From positions 74,453,772 to 74,517,771 of the forward strand of contig OY997641.1 of NCBI GenBank assembly GCA_963921795.1: DNA of 64,000 nt. The letters are read 5' to 3'. Below the pieces are notes generated by a model. That model was given only the letters and a program-made list of their open reading frames with translations, did not search any database and was not told the origin of the DNA. Source of the stretch: Nannobrachium achirus. Its lineage: Eukaryota; Chordata; Actinopteri; Myctophiformes; Myctophidae. This document shows, piece after piece, positions 24,793 to 36,418 of this stretch. Made by a program: the position numbers and the translations under genes. Within the stretch, counting starts at the first letter, position 1; every line of letters begins with the position of its first letter.

Positions 24793-24867
24793 TGCCCTCC
24801 GCTGGCTCCCTCTCTGCGCTCCGCTCTGCGTAAAGCGTCTCCATTTGGACATGATTTGGCACGCTTT

Positions 24868-24920
<53 letters not shown>
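24718..24920. repeat. (CT)n ... (GA)n inverted microsatellite pair
   Basis: A (CT)n tract at 24718-24788 and a (GA)n tract at 24868-24919 are complementary across about 80 bp, so they can form a long hairpin at the centre of the fold-back element. Confidence 0.9.
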
Positions 24921-24921
<1 letters not shown>

Positions 24922-27270
24922 TATATATGATATACAAGTGACTCCAGTGGCACTTTCCTTTCATCTAACTGTGAGCAACTCCTCACAAATAATACACTAT
25001 GTGCGATCGAGGGAGCGGTGATCAGAAATGAAATCAATGAGGGGAGGAGGCGGCCAGAATGGTCAGAAATCTAATGAGAGCGGACGGTATGGAGGGGGAT
25101 TTAACCTTTTATAAATAACTATGGATTTAACCCGCACATGGCTCTATATATTGCCTGTATTTGAGATAGCCTACGGATGTGTCTTCACACATGTCCAAAC
25201 GTTGTGTATTTTCCGACAATACGTTAGAGGATTCGTTTTAATCGCAATAAAACGTGCCCGTGTGAATGCCGCTATAAATGGGCACGTAATGAGATTCAAC
25301 CTCGCAACCAGGGGCTAATAAATATATATTATTGAATATATAAATGATATCATATAAACCCTTATACTGAACAACTGCTCACTCACCTTTACTGGCTAAT
25401 ATGGAGACACTATAGGCCTAGATTTCATCTTAGCCTCATCAGATGGTAAGACTACGTTATGTCATAAGATGAAAAAGCGCTGCTAGTTACAGGACAAACG
25501 TTCCATGTTAATTTACGGTGCTGTGCGTTTCAAAAGAGTGAAATAATAAGAAGGAGATCTTAGGATCCAAGGTAGCTCAGTGTAAAGTAGAAACGTGTTT
25601 TATTTAAAATCATAGCAAGGACACTGTGCGTGGTCAATGGGCCATTACATTATTTGGAGTTTGCATGAAACCCGAAGCCTTTAATAGCGAACCACAGCCA
25701 CGAAACGTCAAACAGAGGGGGGTATTCAAAGGAGCTTTATTGGGCATGAGAAAACATACATTAAGCATATGAGAACTATGTCACATTGTGTCATTTTTTG
25801 AAACAAATAGTTGCATATTAACTGATAATTCAGCTCCAAATGCGTCAACTTATGAACCTTGTCATGTCTATAATAGGCTATATATGCATAGTCGTGCCCA
25901 GTGGGAATGTTGGCGATATCGCCACAATAACGGTCATTATGGGCTACCACTTATAGATCTTTTTTCTTTTATTTTGCGCATCCTGCTGATCGAGGCGTGC
26001 CGCGCAACAGAGGCGAAGGCACAATACCCACGATCGGATCGGATGGATTAAAACAGGGTAAAGCGCTTTCAGTCATTGCGTGACTGACTGCCAAGGTTCT
26101 TTTTTTTTTTGCTCATTTTGGCACCATGGAGAGCGCCCTTTGACATCGTTGGCCCAATGAAACCCCGGTGATTTCGGAAATGAGAACCTTCGGAACAATG
26201 GGATTCAGTTTTCGGAGTAAAGAGTCCATTTTCGGAATACAGAACCTTCGGAATTGAGAACCTTCGGACCAATGGACCTTCGGAATTGAGAACCTTCGGA
26301 CCAATGGGAAGTCCCCAACGTTCGGGGATTCAAACGTTCGTTCATTACGTTGGCAATCGAAGTTCGAAATTAATGGGTAAATAATTAAATAATTATCAGA
26401 ATGTAATAGGCCTATTCAGAATATCACAGTAGTAGACATAGCCAAATACAAAATAAGTTAAGCCTACCGGTAAACACTAACAGTTACTGGTGACCATTAA
26501 AGTAGTTATAAAATGTGCCAGAACAGCTTGGAGCGATCAAGTACCGTCCTCCGCTCCAATTCCGCTCCTCTTGGGGCCGCGAACCAGCCTCGCTGACACA
26601 AGCTTGTTGACAGTAGAGTGAGAGCCCTCTCAGCTGGGCAGAGACGGACTTGTTTGTCCTCCGAATAGCGAACACCCATCCACGCACCCAAAGATTAAAC
26701 AGCCCGAACGCGACGCCCTCCGACGCAGTCACCAAGTCTAATCATCATCCGTGCAACTCCGCTATACATTGAGACTGTTCGTCAACAAACTGTGCAACAT
26801 TTTCTCAGATTGGGTTGGATTTTCCAAGTGTTAGCCTAGGTGTTAATGCGCGTCACGCATCAACACGTTTTCAATGGATAAAACAGCGCATTTAACACAT
26901 TTCCTACACTGTTTTAGCTGGTTAAAGGTACAGTACGTTCGATGGTTCGATGGTCCGATTGTTCGGTTTTTATTCAATCGAACGAACCATCGAAGGTTCG
27001 ATTGTCCGTTCGTAAAATCCCCCCCGAAGTTCGAATCCCTAAAACAGGGCTAGATTACAGCCCTAGGGTCAGCTGGGGCGCACGAACAGCCTGTCATCAG
27101 GGTTGAGGAGGACCACGGGCCTGGATGACCCTCCTTACTCCACTAAGAAGTAATCTGCAAGGGAGACAGGCAAGAAAGAGTGTGTTGTCATAATTTAAAC
27201 AAATGGACATGTATATTCATGTGAAAACTTGGTGTATTGGTATTGGTGTACCTTACTGTACCTCTATGGT

Positions 27271-28780
27271 GTCTATTTGCAACAGTTGCATTTGCAAAGT
27301 CCAGAACAGTCAAGATTTGCATTGCTGCATTTACAACTGGAACAGTCCCCTTTACACACACATTTTATCAGCTCTCTTCAGGCAATGGAGACCTCAGGTA
27401 TGCTTATCCACACTGGCACCCATGACCCTGATGCATCCTTGGTCCAGCCAAAGTCCTTTGGAGAAGGAATCGCTTGCTGTGTGTCTGTGCTGGTTGCCCA
27501 GATTCCTGTCTGAAACACAGCCCATTTTGCATGCTGGAGAAGTTCATCCTGCGTGGGAGGTAGTCTATCCATCGGCCGACTCTCTTGACAGAAGAGTTCC
27601 TTCCTTGTTTGATTGGTGGAATTCAAAGGACTGGATTTATTGTACATGATCACAGTCAGTCTTTCAAGCGTCTGGAAATGTTCAGAGTCAACATGTAGTT
27701 CCTGGAATGGATGCTTTGCCAGGTACACAAATGCTTCTGTAGCAGCAGCATCACAAGCCAGCAAGGATCACGATGACATCAGTGTCCAAAGTTCGAACAA
27801 TATCCGTCTTTGCTCCATGCTTCAGTGCATGTTGTAGATGAACCACAATCCTTGTGTCTGCCTCCTCATGGTTGCAACATTCCATCATGCTACTGGTCTC
27901 AGGCTAAATGCTAAGAAAACTGAGGTTATCACCTATAACCTACCTGATCACTCACCTCTGACAACAACAGAAGGAGCTGTGTTGAAGGAAGTCAAGGACT
28001 TCAAGTACCTGGGCGCATGGGTCGACTCAACTGAGAAAGACCTCAAAGTAAGGAAGGCACTCGCTTGGAGGGCCCTGAACGGCATGAACAGTGTATGGAA
28101 CTCTAGCCTCCCCCGCCAAATCAAACTTAGCTTCTTCTTTGCAACAGTGGAGTCTGTTCTCCTCTATGGCAGTGAATGCTGGACCCTGAAGCCAACCCTG
28201 CAGAAGTCTCTAAATGGGTGCTACACTAGAATGTTGCGTGCAGTACTCAACATCAACAGGAGCGCACATGTTACCAACAGGAGCCTGTATGAGGGAATAC
28301 CAAGGGTAAGCGAGAAAATTGCCACCAGAAGAATGAGACTTGCAGGACACTGCCAAAGACACCAGGAGCTTCCAGCCAGCAAATTGGTACTGTGGGAGCC
28401 AACACATGGGCACCGGTCGCGAGGACGTCCCACAAAAACATACGTGGACGTACTCAAGGAAGACGTAGGGACACAGAACACCAATGAGCTGGCCAGATGT
28501 ATGGAGAACCGAGATGACTGGAAACAACGATGGAGGGCTCGTCTGAGGACGACCTAGATAGATAGATAGATAGACTGGAACTGAAAGCTTGTCCTGACAT
28601 CGCTTGGCCTGATGTAACATAATACAGCTTTGGTTGGTGGCCAGCCGAACTCTTTGTCTGCCTCCTCATGGTTGCAACATTCCATCATGCTACTGGAACC
28701 GAAAGCTTGTCCTGACATCGCTTGGCCTGATGTAACATATACAGCTTTGGTTGGTGGCCAGCTGAACTCTTTGATCTTAG
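27271..28780 (-). pseudogene. XPG/FEN-like nuclease + CXC domain protein, left-arm copy (broken)
   Basis: On the minus strand, 28780-28579 reads through ATNQSCIMLHQAKRCQDKLS, with a ~122-bp direct duplication. After the LINE at 27897-28573 it continues CNHEEADTRIVVHLQHALKHG, then RTLDTDVIVILAGL to a TGA. A frame-shifted block follows, FVYLAKHPFQELHVDSEHF, ERLTVIMYNKSSPLNS and RPMDRLPPTQDELLQH, up to WVPVWISIPEVS. The end has a Cys-rich run, KCVCKGD...CKC...CSGLCKCNC. EADTR, DTDVIVIL and, in the other copy, GCDTTSAFNGKGKK are arranged like XPG/FEN nuclease metal-binding and helix motifs. The tail resembles a tesmin/TSO1 CXC domain. I know this family as uncharacterised, mobile-element-associated proteins of fish and cnidarians. 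The block containing GCDTTS is deleted here. Confidence 0.65.
27897..28573 (+). mobile_element. 5'-truncated LINE 3' end with (TAGA)n tail
   Basis: The open frame reads LRLNAKKTEVITYN, DFKYLGAWVDSTEKDLKVRK, SVLLYGSECWTLKP, GCYTRMLRAVLNI and then RDDWKQRWRARLRTT to a stop. This is the C-terminal part of a non-LTR reverse transcriptase, downstream of the catalytic core, probably of an RTE-like clade. It ends in (GATA)n at 28556-28573. ACTGG at 27892-27896 and 28574-28578 is the probable target duplication. It splits the minus-strand pseudogene. Confidence 0.8.
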
Positions 28781-28789
28781 ATGTTAAAC

Positions 28790-29546
28790 TATTTGGTGGT
28801 GCTTCAACCCTTGACTGACATCTATGTGGCTTTTGGCATGGGAAAAAGATTCCGGTTTTATTACATAAACCACATCTGCAAAAGCCTGGGGGAACCCAAA
28901 TCTCGAGGTCTGCTTATGTTCCATGCATATTCAGGCTGTGACACAACATCTGCATTCAATGGAAAAGGCAAGAAGTCAGCTTGGAAGGCCTGGAAAGCCT
29001 ATGATCTTGTGACGGATCTTGTGCGAACTGTGGACACTGATGTCATCGTGATCCTTGCTGGCTTGTTGATGCTGCTGCTACAGAAGCATTTGCGTACCTG
29101 GCAAAGCATCCATTCCAGGAACTATATGTTGACTCTGAACATTTCCAGACGCTTGAAAGACTGACTGTGATCATGTACAATAAAGCCAGTCCTTTGAATT
29201 CCACCAATCAAACAAGGAAGGAACTCTTCTGTCAAGAGAGTCGGCCGATGGATAGACTACCTCCCACGCAGGATGAACTTCTCCAGCATGCAAAATGGGT
29301 GGGTTTCAGACAGGAATCTGGGCAACCAGCACAGACACACAGCAAGTGATTCCCTCTCCAAAGGACTTTGGCTGGACCAAGGATGCATCAGGGTCATGGG
29401 TGCCAGTGTGGATAAGCATACCTGAGGTCTCCATTGCCTGAAGAGAGCTGATAAAATGTGTGTGTAAAGGGGACTACTCCCGTTGTAAATGCAGCAATGA
29501 AAATCTTGACTGTTCTGGACTTTGCAAATGCAACTGCCGCAAATAG
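28790..29546 (+). pseudogene. XPG/FEN-like nuclease + CXC domain protein, right-arm copy (broken)
   Basis: On the plus strand it starts IYVAFGMGKRFRFYYINHIC and MFHAYSGCDTTSAFNGKGKK (28897-28970), then SAWKAWKAYDLVTD. It then runs into a misplaced VRTVDTDVIVILAGL block, which belongs upstream in the family order. A frameshift follows before FPLNS-type sequence, RPMDRLPPTQDELLQH near 29245, and another frameshift before the Pro-rich PVWISIPEV end. The terminal Cys block (29455-29546) ends CKCNCRK and stops at 29544. The order of blocks differs from the left arm, as if a template switch joined a normal piece to a deleted one. It is not functional as it stands. Confidence 0.65.
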
Positions 29547-30389
29547 ACACTATGCAGGTACAGTAAGGTACACCAATACACCAAGTTTTCACATAAATAT
29601 ACATGTCCATTTGTTTAAATTGTGACAACACACTCTTTCTTGCCTGTCTCCCTTGCAGATTACTTCTTAGTGGAGTAAGGAGGGTCATCCAGGCCCTTGG
29701 TCCTCAACCCTGATGTCAGGCTGTTTGCGCACCCCAGCTGACCTGTCCCGATCCTTCTTCCCTTTCATTTATTTTAGTTTAGGTCTCAATCAGTAGAGTT
29801 TGAACAGTATGATTGTATTAAAGGTTTGATGGATTATACATGTGCTGTCTTGAATCATCATCCAAAATACATCATCTAATTTTTTTTCCTATTTCCACCT
29901 ATAATGAGGACTTATTTAAAAGCCAAATGATTCATAATGGAATCAAATATTGGCATTCTAGCTGTTCTGGGATGTCAAGACACTACCTGTAGACACCCTG
30001 TGCAAGTATGATGTAAAAACTAGCAGCAGGAGGACACATGGCAAGAATTAACCCTCTTTTAGTATAGGCGTTTTTTGCAGTTTTTGTTATCAAGATAACT
30101 TTTGTGCACTATAGGGGTATTTTGAATATGTATGTTTGTTTACCCATCTAAAATCCTTCAGTAGGTCATAAAGAAGGCCCATAAAAAATTGGCGCTTTTA
30201 TCCGCTCCGTATCGGTACGCTTATAAACGTGCGCTAAGCCACTGCACTGGGGTTTGTCATGATGCTGAATCCATTGCAAGCATTTGTTTTGCAAAAAACA
30301 TTCCTTGGGCTACAAGTGGCCCCAGAAAACGCCCACAAAACTGTGATTAGTGATGAAAAGTGATGAGTCATCACTTTTCTTCTAACCAA

Positions 30390-30535
30390 AATGGCTATTA
30401 TCTCGCAACATAATCACTAAAATATGCTATAAACATAAGGTGCTGGGAGTGAAAATTATGAATATAATGTAGGGGTGCCTCGGATGAAAATAATATTTAT
30501 AGGGGTGCCCTGAACCCCTGGGGAAGCGCTCACTA
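30390..30535 (-). repeat. Inverted fragment of the 4212-4663 MITE family
   Basis: 'aaggtgctgggagtgaaaat' near 30439 and 'aatgtaggggtgcc' near 30466 are complements of sequence at 4254-4295. Its terminus reads 'gaacccctgggg'. Confidence 0.6.
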
Positions 30536-30560
30536 TCCCGACTATCCGCTGTTCCGACAT

Positions 30561-30720
30561 GGTCGGCAGGTTAGTTACTTAGCGTCGGCAGGTTAGTTAC
30601 TTAGCGTAAGGCAGGTTAGTTACTTAGCGTAAGGCAGGTTAGTTACTTAGCGTAAGGCAGGTTAGTTACTTAGCGTAAGGCAGGTTAGTTACTTAGCGTC
30701 GGCAGGTTAGTTACTGAGGT
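30561..30720. repeat. Tandem repeat, seven 22-23-bp units
   Basis: The unit is gtaaggcaggttagttactt agc, with variant starts gtcggc in the first, second and last copies. It lies between 'gttccgacat' and 'gtcggaatacc', sequence reminiscent of the MULE ends further right. Confidence 0.9.
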
Positions 30721-30899
30721 AAGGTTTACTGAGGTTAGGTTTAGGGTTGGGGGTAGAGTTAGGGTTATAGTTTTAGTGTCGGAATACCGGACCGTCGGAA
30801 CTCTGATGCGGACCCGAACCCCTGCACTAGTGAATCAGTCTGTCAGTCATTCAGTGACAGTTACACATCTCCTCCACCAGGGGGCAAAAGCTATGGGCG

Positions 30900-31000
30900 A
30901 AAGGCATTAAAGCAACAGTGCCTGGATCCATTATTGCGCATGCGCTAAACACGTTGATCCGGAAGCCGGATCTTCCGGAAGTAGAATGTTTCTCGCGTGG
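30900..31000 (+). promoter_or_regulatory. NRF1/ETS promoter of the zinc-finger gene
   Basis: An NRF1 palindrome (TTGCGCATGCGCT, 30934-30946) is followed by ETS sites CCGGAAG (30959-30965) and CTTCCGGAAGT (30972-30982). No TATA box is seen. This arrangement is typical of CpG-type vertebrate promoters and lies about 390 bp before the first ATG at 31373. The start site is not determined from sequence. Confidence 0.6.
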
Positions 31001-31372
31001 CGTTTCCACCATTATTATAACTCTATGGTTTCCACAACAAAGGAACCGTTGGTGTTTCATGGTGGTTTTGGGACGCGACCAACAAACCTAAAAATAAAGG
31101 TGGTTGCCGGGGGGCAAGGAGCTCCGCTGTGTTCACTTGGACCGTGCGGAGGTGCCGAAAGTCGGGGGTCGAAGATGTACTATTCTGTCCCTATCTGGAC
31201 ATAACACGGATGGACTTTGCAACGCTCGACACGGAGACTCGCAAGTTTTAGCTCGGCGGCGGTGTCTCACGTGGATCAAGTCCGCTTGAGTGTTGGTGTT
31301 TAGTTTCATGGTGGTTGGGACACAGCGCGTGGTGAAAAGCTTTTCATATTATAAGGAGTTAAAACACTTCAA

Positions 31373-31447
31373 ATGGCGTCTGTACGGCTGAAGATAAATG
31401 AACACATGACGTCGGTGGGAGAGGAGATATTGTGTGTTTTGGAAAAG
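31373..31447 (+). CDS. C2H2 zinc-finger gene, coding exon 1, 5' part
   Basis: ATG at 31373 in the context CAAATGGCG opens 25 codons beginning MASVRLKINEHMTSVGEEIL and ending LEK at the MULE target site. The frame continues exactly at 40425 once the 9-bp target duplication is counted once, so this is one exon split by a 9.0-kb transposon. MASV-R and EEI-like N-termini are common in fish C2H2 genes. Read through into the transposon, the frame stops shortly after, so the interrupted allele probably cannot make the full protein. Confidence 0.75.
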
Positions 31448-31649
31448 GGGGTCCTCTCGCCATTCCGACATGTCACCATTCCGACATTGACTTCTAATTG
31501 TCGGAATGGTGATACTTCTTCATTTTGGAAACATCCCACCATTCCGACAGAAAAACATCCCACCACTCCGACTAGTTAAATTGTGTCGGAATGGTGACAT
31601 TCCCACCATTCCGACAAGGGCAGCAAATGGTGACAGTTACACTTTTCAG

Positions 31650-31862
31650 CCACTAGATGGCACCATTGTATTAGAAATTCTCAGGAACAAAATGGCTTGT
31701 AACTGTGGAATGAATTAACCTTACTAGATGGCACCATTGTATTAGAAATTCTCAGGAACAAAATGGCTTGTAACTGTGGAATGAATTAACCTTACTAGAT
31801 GGCACCATTGTATTAGAAATTCTCAGGAACAAAATGGCTTGTAACTGTGGAATGAATTAACC
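31650..31862. repeat. Three ~70-bp tandem units in the left MULE TIR
   Basis: Copies start at 31650, 31721 and 31791 with 'ctagatggcaccattgtatt' and end at 'aatgaattaacc'. The right TIR (40203-40270) holds a single copy. Confidence 0.9.
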
Positions 31863-31886
31863 TTTTTAATACTTTTTAAAATCACT

Positions 31887-31960
31887 GAATCAGTGAGTGA
31901 ATCAGAGTGAAAACCTGCATCAGAATCAGTGACTGAATCAGAGTGAAAACCTGCATCAGT
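31887..31960. repeat. Two ~35-bp tandem units
   Basis: 'gtgaatcagagtgaaaacct' and 'ctgaatcagagtgaaaacct', each followed by 'gcatcag', inside the left MULE arm. Confidence 0.8.
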
Positions 31961-32763
31961 GGACGCTCAAAGACATCACTGACACCCCCACGGGGTACCC
32001 CTTAAATCACCGGGGACCCCCCTTTTTCCAAAAAATAAAAATAAGTAAAAAATTAATAATAGAAAAAGAAAAATAGAAGAAATATATTGGAAGTGTATTT
32101 GGTATTCCACCCTCTGAGTAACAGATAGGACCCCCTGGTACTCCCTTGATGACCCTTGGGGGTTCTGGACCCCCTATAGGTTACACAATTAATGGCAAAG
32201 AGCATAGAGATTATTACTAATTAATGAATTAATGATTTCCCAGCATATATCCAAACCTGTGGTTTTGGGGTGTGCTGGTTTGTAGTTTCAGGTCACTCCA
32301 ACTTCAACGTTGGCACAAATGACACAAAGCCCCTTTCCTATAATCTCCAACATATCGCCTCCCTTATCCACAATAATGTAATCTCCCAAGAGGCTTTTAT
32401 TTTGTACACATTCTTATCCTTTATATTATTCATAGAAGTTTTTAGTATTGTGACATTCTCCTACTTTTTATTGTTGTGATTTTCATTATTCTGACTGTAT
32501 GTAGCACTTATATATTCGGTTTGATGTTAAGAGCATTATGAATAAATTCCATTATTATTTACTATTAGTATTATAAGGAAGACCTTGAAAAGTTTTCCAA
32601 CCTAGGGCGAATCAATCTCTTTAAGGTGATGTGGCTGTCATTTTTCTCTCTCTTTTTTTTTACACATTTCAGACCATCTAATTGAACTTTTTGCAACATC
32701 TCCATCTCTCTTTTATTAAAACAGTGTAACAAACATGAGCAGTGAATCAAACTGGAACAAACT

Positions 32764-32942
32764 GGAAAAAATAAAATGTGATGGTGAGACAACAAATGAA
32801 ATATCAATAATCTTTTTTTGCAATGCAATGGAGAGCCCCTGAACAGTATTAAAACAAAAATAAAATGTGATGGTGAGACAACAAATGAAATATCAATATT
32901 CTTTTTTTGCAATGCAATGGAGAGCCCCTGAACAGTATTAAA
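32764..32942. repeat. Two 86-bp tandem units
   Basis: 'aaaatgtgatggtgagacaa' through 'gagcccctgaacagtattaa' occurs twice, at about 32767 and 32853. Confidence 0.85.
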
Positions 32943-32969
32943 ACTAGAAAAAGTGCTCTACCGAGCACA

Positions 32970-33935
32970 TGTCTCCACCAGCGCCACCATGAGGCTGATT
33001 TCCGAAATTTGATGTGGCATTTCTTCCTTGTCCTAGTGGGAACGTGTGTGCGCGATTTGGTGTTATTTGCCCTCTGCGAAAACCACAAATCGGCCTGTTA
33101 TAGCGCCACCATGAGGCTGATATCGAAATTTGATGTGGCATTTCTTCCTCGTCCTAGTGGGAACGTGTAGTGGGAACGTGTGTGCGCGATTTTGTGTTAT
33201 TTGCACTCTGCGAAAACCACAAATTGGCGTGTTATAGCGCCACCATGAGGCTGATTTTCGAAATTTGACGTGGCATTTCTTCCTCGTCCTAGTGGGAACG
33301 GGTGTGTGCACGATTTCGTGTTATTTGCACTCTGTGAAAACAACAAATTGGCGTGTTATAGCGCCACCATGAGGCTGATTTCTGAAATTTGATGCGCCAT
33401 TTGTTCTTCGTCCTAGTGGGAACGTGTGCGGGGCGATTTCGTGTTATTCGCACTCTGCGTTTGTGATTTGAGGCATTTTGTCCAAAATGGAGCAATGTTT
33501 CAAACTTTGAAAGCCAATATCAGCTAATCAGGATGGAATATGGGCAATCAGACAGATCTGTATCGATCACATGACTGTAGAGATACCGTCTACCGATTTG
33601 CATGATTTTTTGCCAAAATCTGTAGGAGTAGTGTACAGAAATGTGTATAGCAAACATTGGCCTCATGGTGGCGCTAGAAGAGGGTCATTTGAAAAATGTG
33701 GGGCAGAGGTTCAGCGATCGGGCCAACGGCGCCAGAGATTAGTTGGTAACAACCAGGCCACACAAATCGGCCTGTTATAGCGCCACCATGAGGCTGATTT
33801 GAAAAATGTGGGGCAGAGGTTCTGAATTGGCATCTAGGGAGTGTGTGTGTTCAGTTTGGCAGCGATCGGGTCAACGGCGCCGGAGATTAGCTACCAGGCC
33901 ACACAAATCGGGCTGTTATAGCGCCACCATGAGGC
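32970..33935. repeat. ~125-bp tandem array with GCGCCACCATGAGGCTGAT
   Basis: The motif starts at about 32981, 33101, 33238 and 33361, with two dispersed later copies at 33780 and 33920. A (GGAC)n tract at 34082-34105 closes the region. The array lies in the MULE 3' non-coding part and is not a CRISPR. Confidence 0.8.
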
Positions 33936-34252
33936 TGATGTGAGAAATGTGGGGCAGAGGTTCTGAATTGGCATCTAGGGAGTGTGTGTGTGTCCAGTTT
34001 GGCAGCGATCGGGCCAACGGCGCCGGAGATTAGCTGAGGACAAACAGGCGCCGGAGATTAGCTGGGGACAAACTTGGAGGACGGACACACGGACGGACGG
34101 ACGGACAGGGGCGAAAACATAGTCTCCCCTCAGCCTTCGGCTGGTGGAGACAACAAAAACATTGAGTGGACACATAAAATTTTTGGCCAAACTAAAACGT
34201 TTTACAATTTAAAACAAAAAACTCACTCAATTAAAAATTTAACGAAAAATAT

Positions 34253-36326
34253 CTACTCAAAATGTACAATTAGGTGTCTCACTCCCTCCCAGTACTGCTG
34301 GAGCGTTCTTGTACGCCTCTGGTACCCCCTTTTCAGCCTCTGCAGCCTCAATTCCAGATCCCTCCACTTCTTCTTTTGGTTGGGAGGACGGTCGCCACGT
34401 TCTGCCTGCAGGCAGACGGCCTCGATCCGGCGCTGCTCATCTTTTAGTTTTCGAATGAAAACCCAGAGGGACGGGTGGCGTTGGCCGACGGTGGCATTCC
34501 ACCTGTGATGGAAGGCTGTAACAAGATGTGTAAATACAACACACATGCCATTATTATAGGCCATTTAACATTTTCTTACATTACTCTGTGACATTTAAGT
34601 GCTTGAACCTTGTCTTTTTTCTGTCATGATACCATACGTGTCATCACGACAGAAAAAGTGCGAACAACAGCTGATTCTAAAGAGAATATCTAATATATTT
34701 TCAGCTATGTCAAGTACTGCAATAATGAATTATATGTTGTTACCTTCGACTCTGTTGTTGGTTCTGTTGTCAGAACCACGGCCATAAACATTCCACACCG
34801 CCGGGGGGAATGTTGCTGTGATTGACACGTAGGTGTCTGTCAGGTAGTCGATGAAGTCGCCTAAGGGTGGGTATCGGCGCCTGAGCTGCCTGGTTTCGGG
34901 TGTCGCTAGCAGGAGAGTGAAGCCATTCCGAACCCTAATTACAGGCAGGTAGCCCATCGCCATGGCCTTCCGGATCCATCGTTTCAACTCTGCATCCTCA
35001 CGGTAAGGTGCTGCAAAAGATGTGTAAAGAAATAAGAATGAATTCCCTGAAAAAGTAGGCTATATTATATTGTACTGTACATGTAGGCTACAGGGACATA
35101 AAATGATTTCATGATAACTCTCTTGTAATTGTGAACTTGAACTCTTTCCCAGAGTGCCATAAACGATTTGTTTCAATTACACTTTTCAGCCACTAGATGA
35201 TCCCCTTCCTCATCTATTTGTGAGAAACACACAATGCCAACCAGGGACTTTTAATTGCGACTGTCAGGTCGCATTTACTATGAAAACCTCCACCAGATGT
35301 CTGTCTGTCTGTCTGTCTGTCTGTCACGTCACACCTCAGTGTCACACTTTTCCCCTGCTCATATCTCCGCAACCGTCGCACCGATTCATGCCAAATTTTG
35401 CACACATACTCCTTAACTGCCAATGTCCAACCAATCCCTTCCAGGGATCCCCAGATCTCCAGGGACTACCCGGGGACCCCCCAAAACAGTGCAATGACAA
35501 GTATCGGGACAACATCATTCCATACCAGCTGAGACTGGCCTATCCACTTGGCTGAGTCATTCTTGGTGATGTCATGATGATGGGTCAGGGTGGTTAAGTA
35601 ATTCTTGGTGATGTCATGATGACAAGTCAGTCAGATCCAATCTGGAATCTCCATAATGGAGATGCCCATATATGGAGATGCCCATACATGCAGACTCCAG
35701 ATTGGATATGACTGACTTGTCATCATGACGTCACCAAGAATGACTCAACCACTGTGGGTCACGTGGACCTCTACATATGGAGATCTCGACACCGACCACT
35801 AACACTTCCACATTGTGTAGCCACCCTGTACAGGAAGTGATGTCACAACTCGCTGACATCACCGCCAGGTCCACTGCGTGACCTGACGGTCGCTTATCTC
35901 CCGATTTGGGAGTCTTACTAGTGTATTTTATCTTGAAGTCATGAGTTTTAATTATGTATTGTTCAATTTAAAACATGTGCATTCAAAACATCTAAAGCGT
36001 CTCCCAAACTGTCCTAGCATGTACCCCTTAACCAAATGATAATGCACTGCCACTGACCTGCCAGGCCAAGCTCCTGGATCTTCCTCCACAGGCTTTGGCA
36101 GAAGTGGAAATAGCAGCCATTTGTGCGGATATGAGGCAACTCTGCCCGTAGCGCATTCATAGCTGCTATTTCAAAATCTGTCACCACCGCGCGTGGTCTC
36201 CATCTGTTAGATTTATGACAGGATGGATGAAAGATAGAAACACAGACAGCAAAATGGGTTAGGTAGGCCTACACAATTTACCACAAAACTATAAAGCAAG
36301 GATATAATGAATGTGCAAACAACACA

Positions 36327-36418
<92 letters not shown>

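Larger units (their letters stand above)
22517..27066. mobile_element. 4.55-kb fold-back hAT-like element
   Basis: It is flanked by GGTCAGCT at 22509-22516 and 27067-27074. The other palindrome arm (near 29740) has the uninterrupted site. Short termini are AGGGCTGCAA and, inverted, (CT)AGGGCTGTAA. Inside, 22534-23690 is repeated inverted at about 25265-26345, giving arms of about 1.1 kb (for example 'gatatcatttatatattcaa' near 23570 and its complement near 25335). No transposase frame was seen. Confidence 0.75.
21850..30312. repeat. Very large imperfect palindrome (8.4 kb)
   Basis: The left arm is 21857-22508 plus 27067-27896, split by a 4.5-kb hAT. The right arm is 28780-30310. Matching landmarks in inverse orientation are 'acctactgaaggatttcaga' near 22082 versus 'tctaaaatccttcagtaggt' near 30147; the 'gacaggtcagc' junction versus 'gctgacctgtc' near 29740; and 'aagtaatctgcaagggagac' near 27147 versus 'gtctcccttgcagattactt' near 29647. 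Each arm carries a broken copy of the same gene. The outer ends fade gradually, so they are approximate. Confidence 0.75.

Noticed and set aside
24688..24930. 80-codon frame with Ser/Leu and Arg/Glu runs
   Set aside because: It is the (CT)n and (GA)n microsatellites read as protein.
30561..30720. Possible CRISPR-like array
   Set aside because: Units of 22-23 bp follow each other without unique spacers in eukaryotic DNA; it is a plain tandem repeat.
32970..33470. Repeat-spacer array or ncRNA cluster
   Set aside because: The whole ~125-bp unit is repeated with scattered changes; there are no conserved spacers or RNA signatures.
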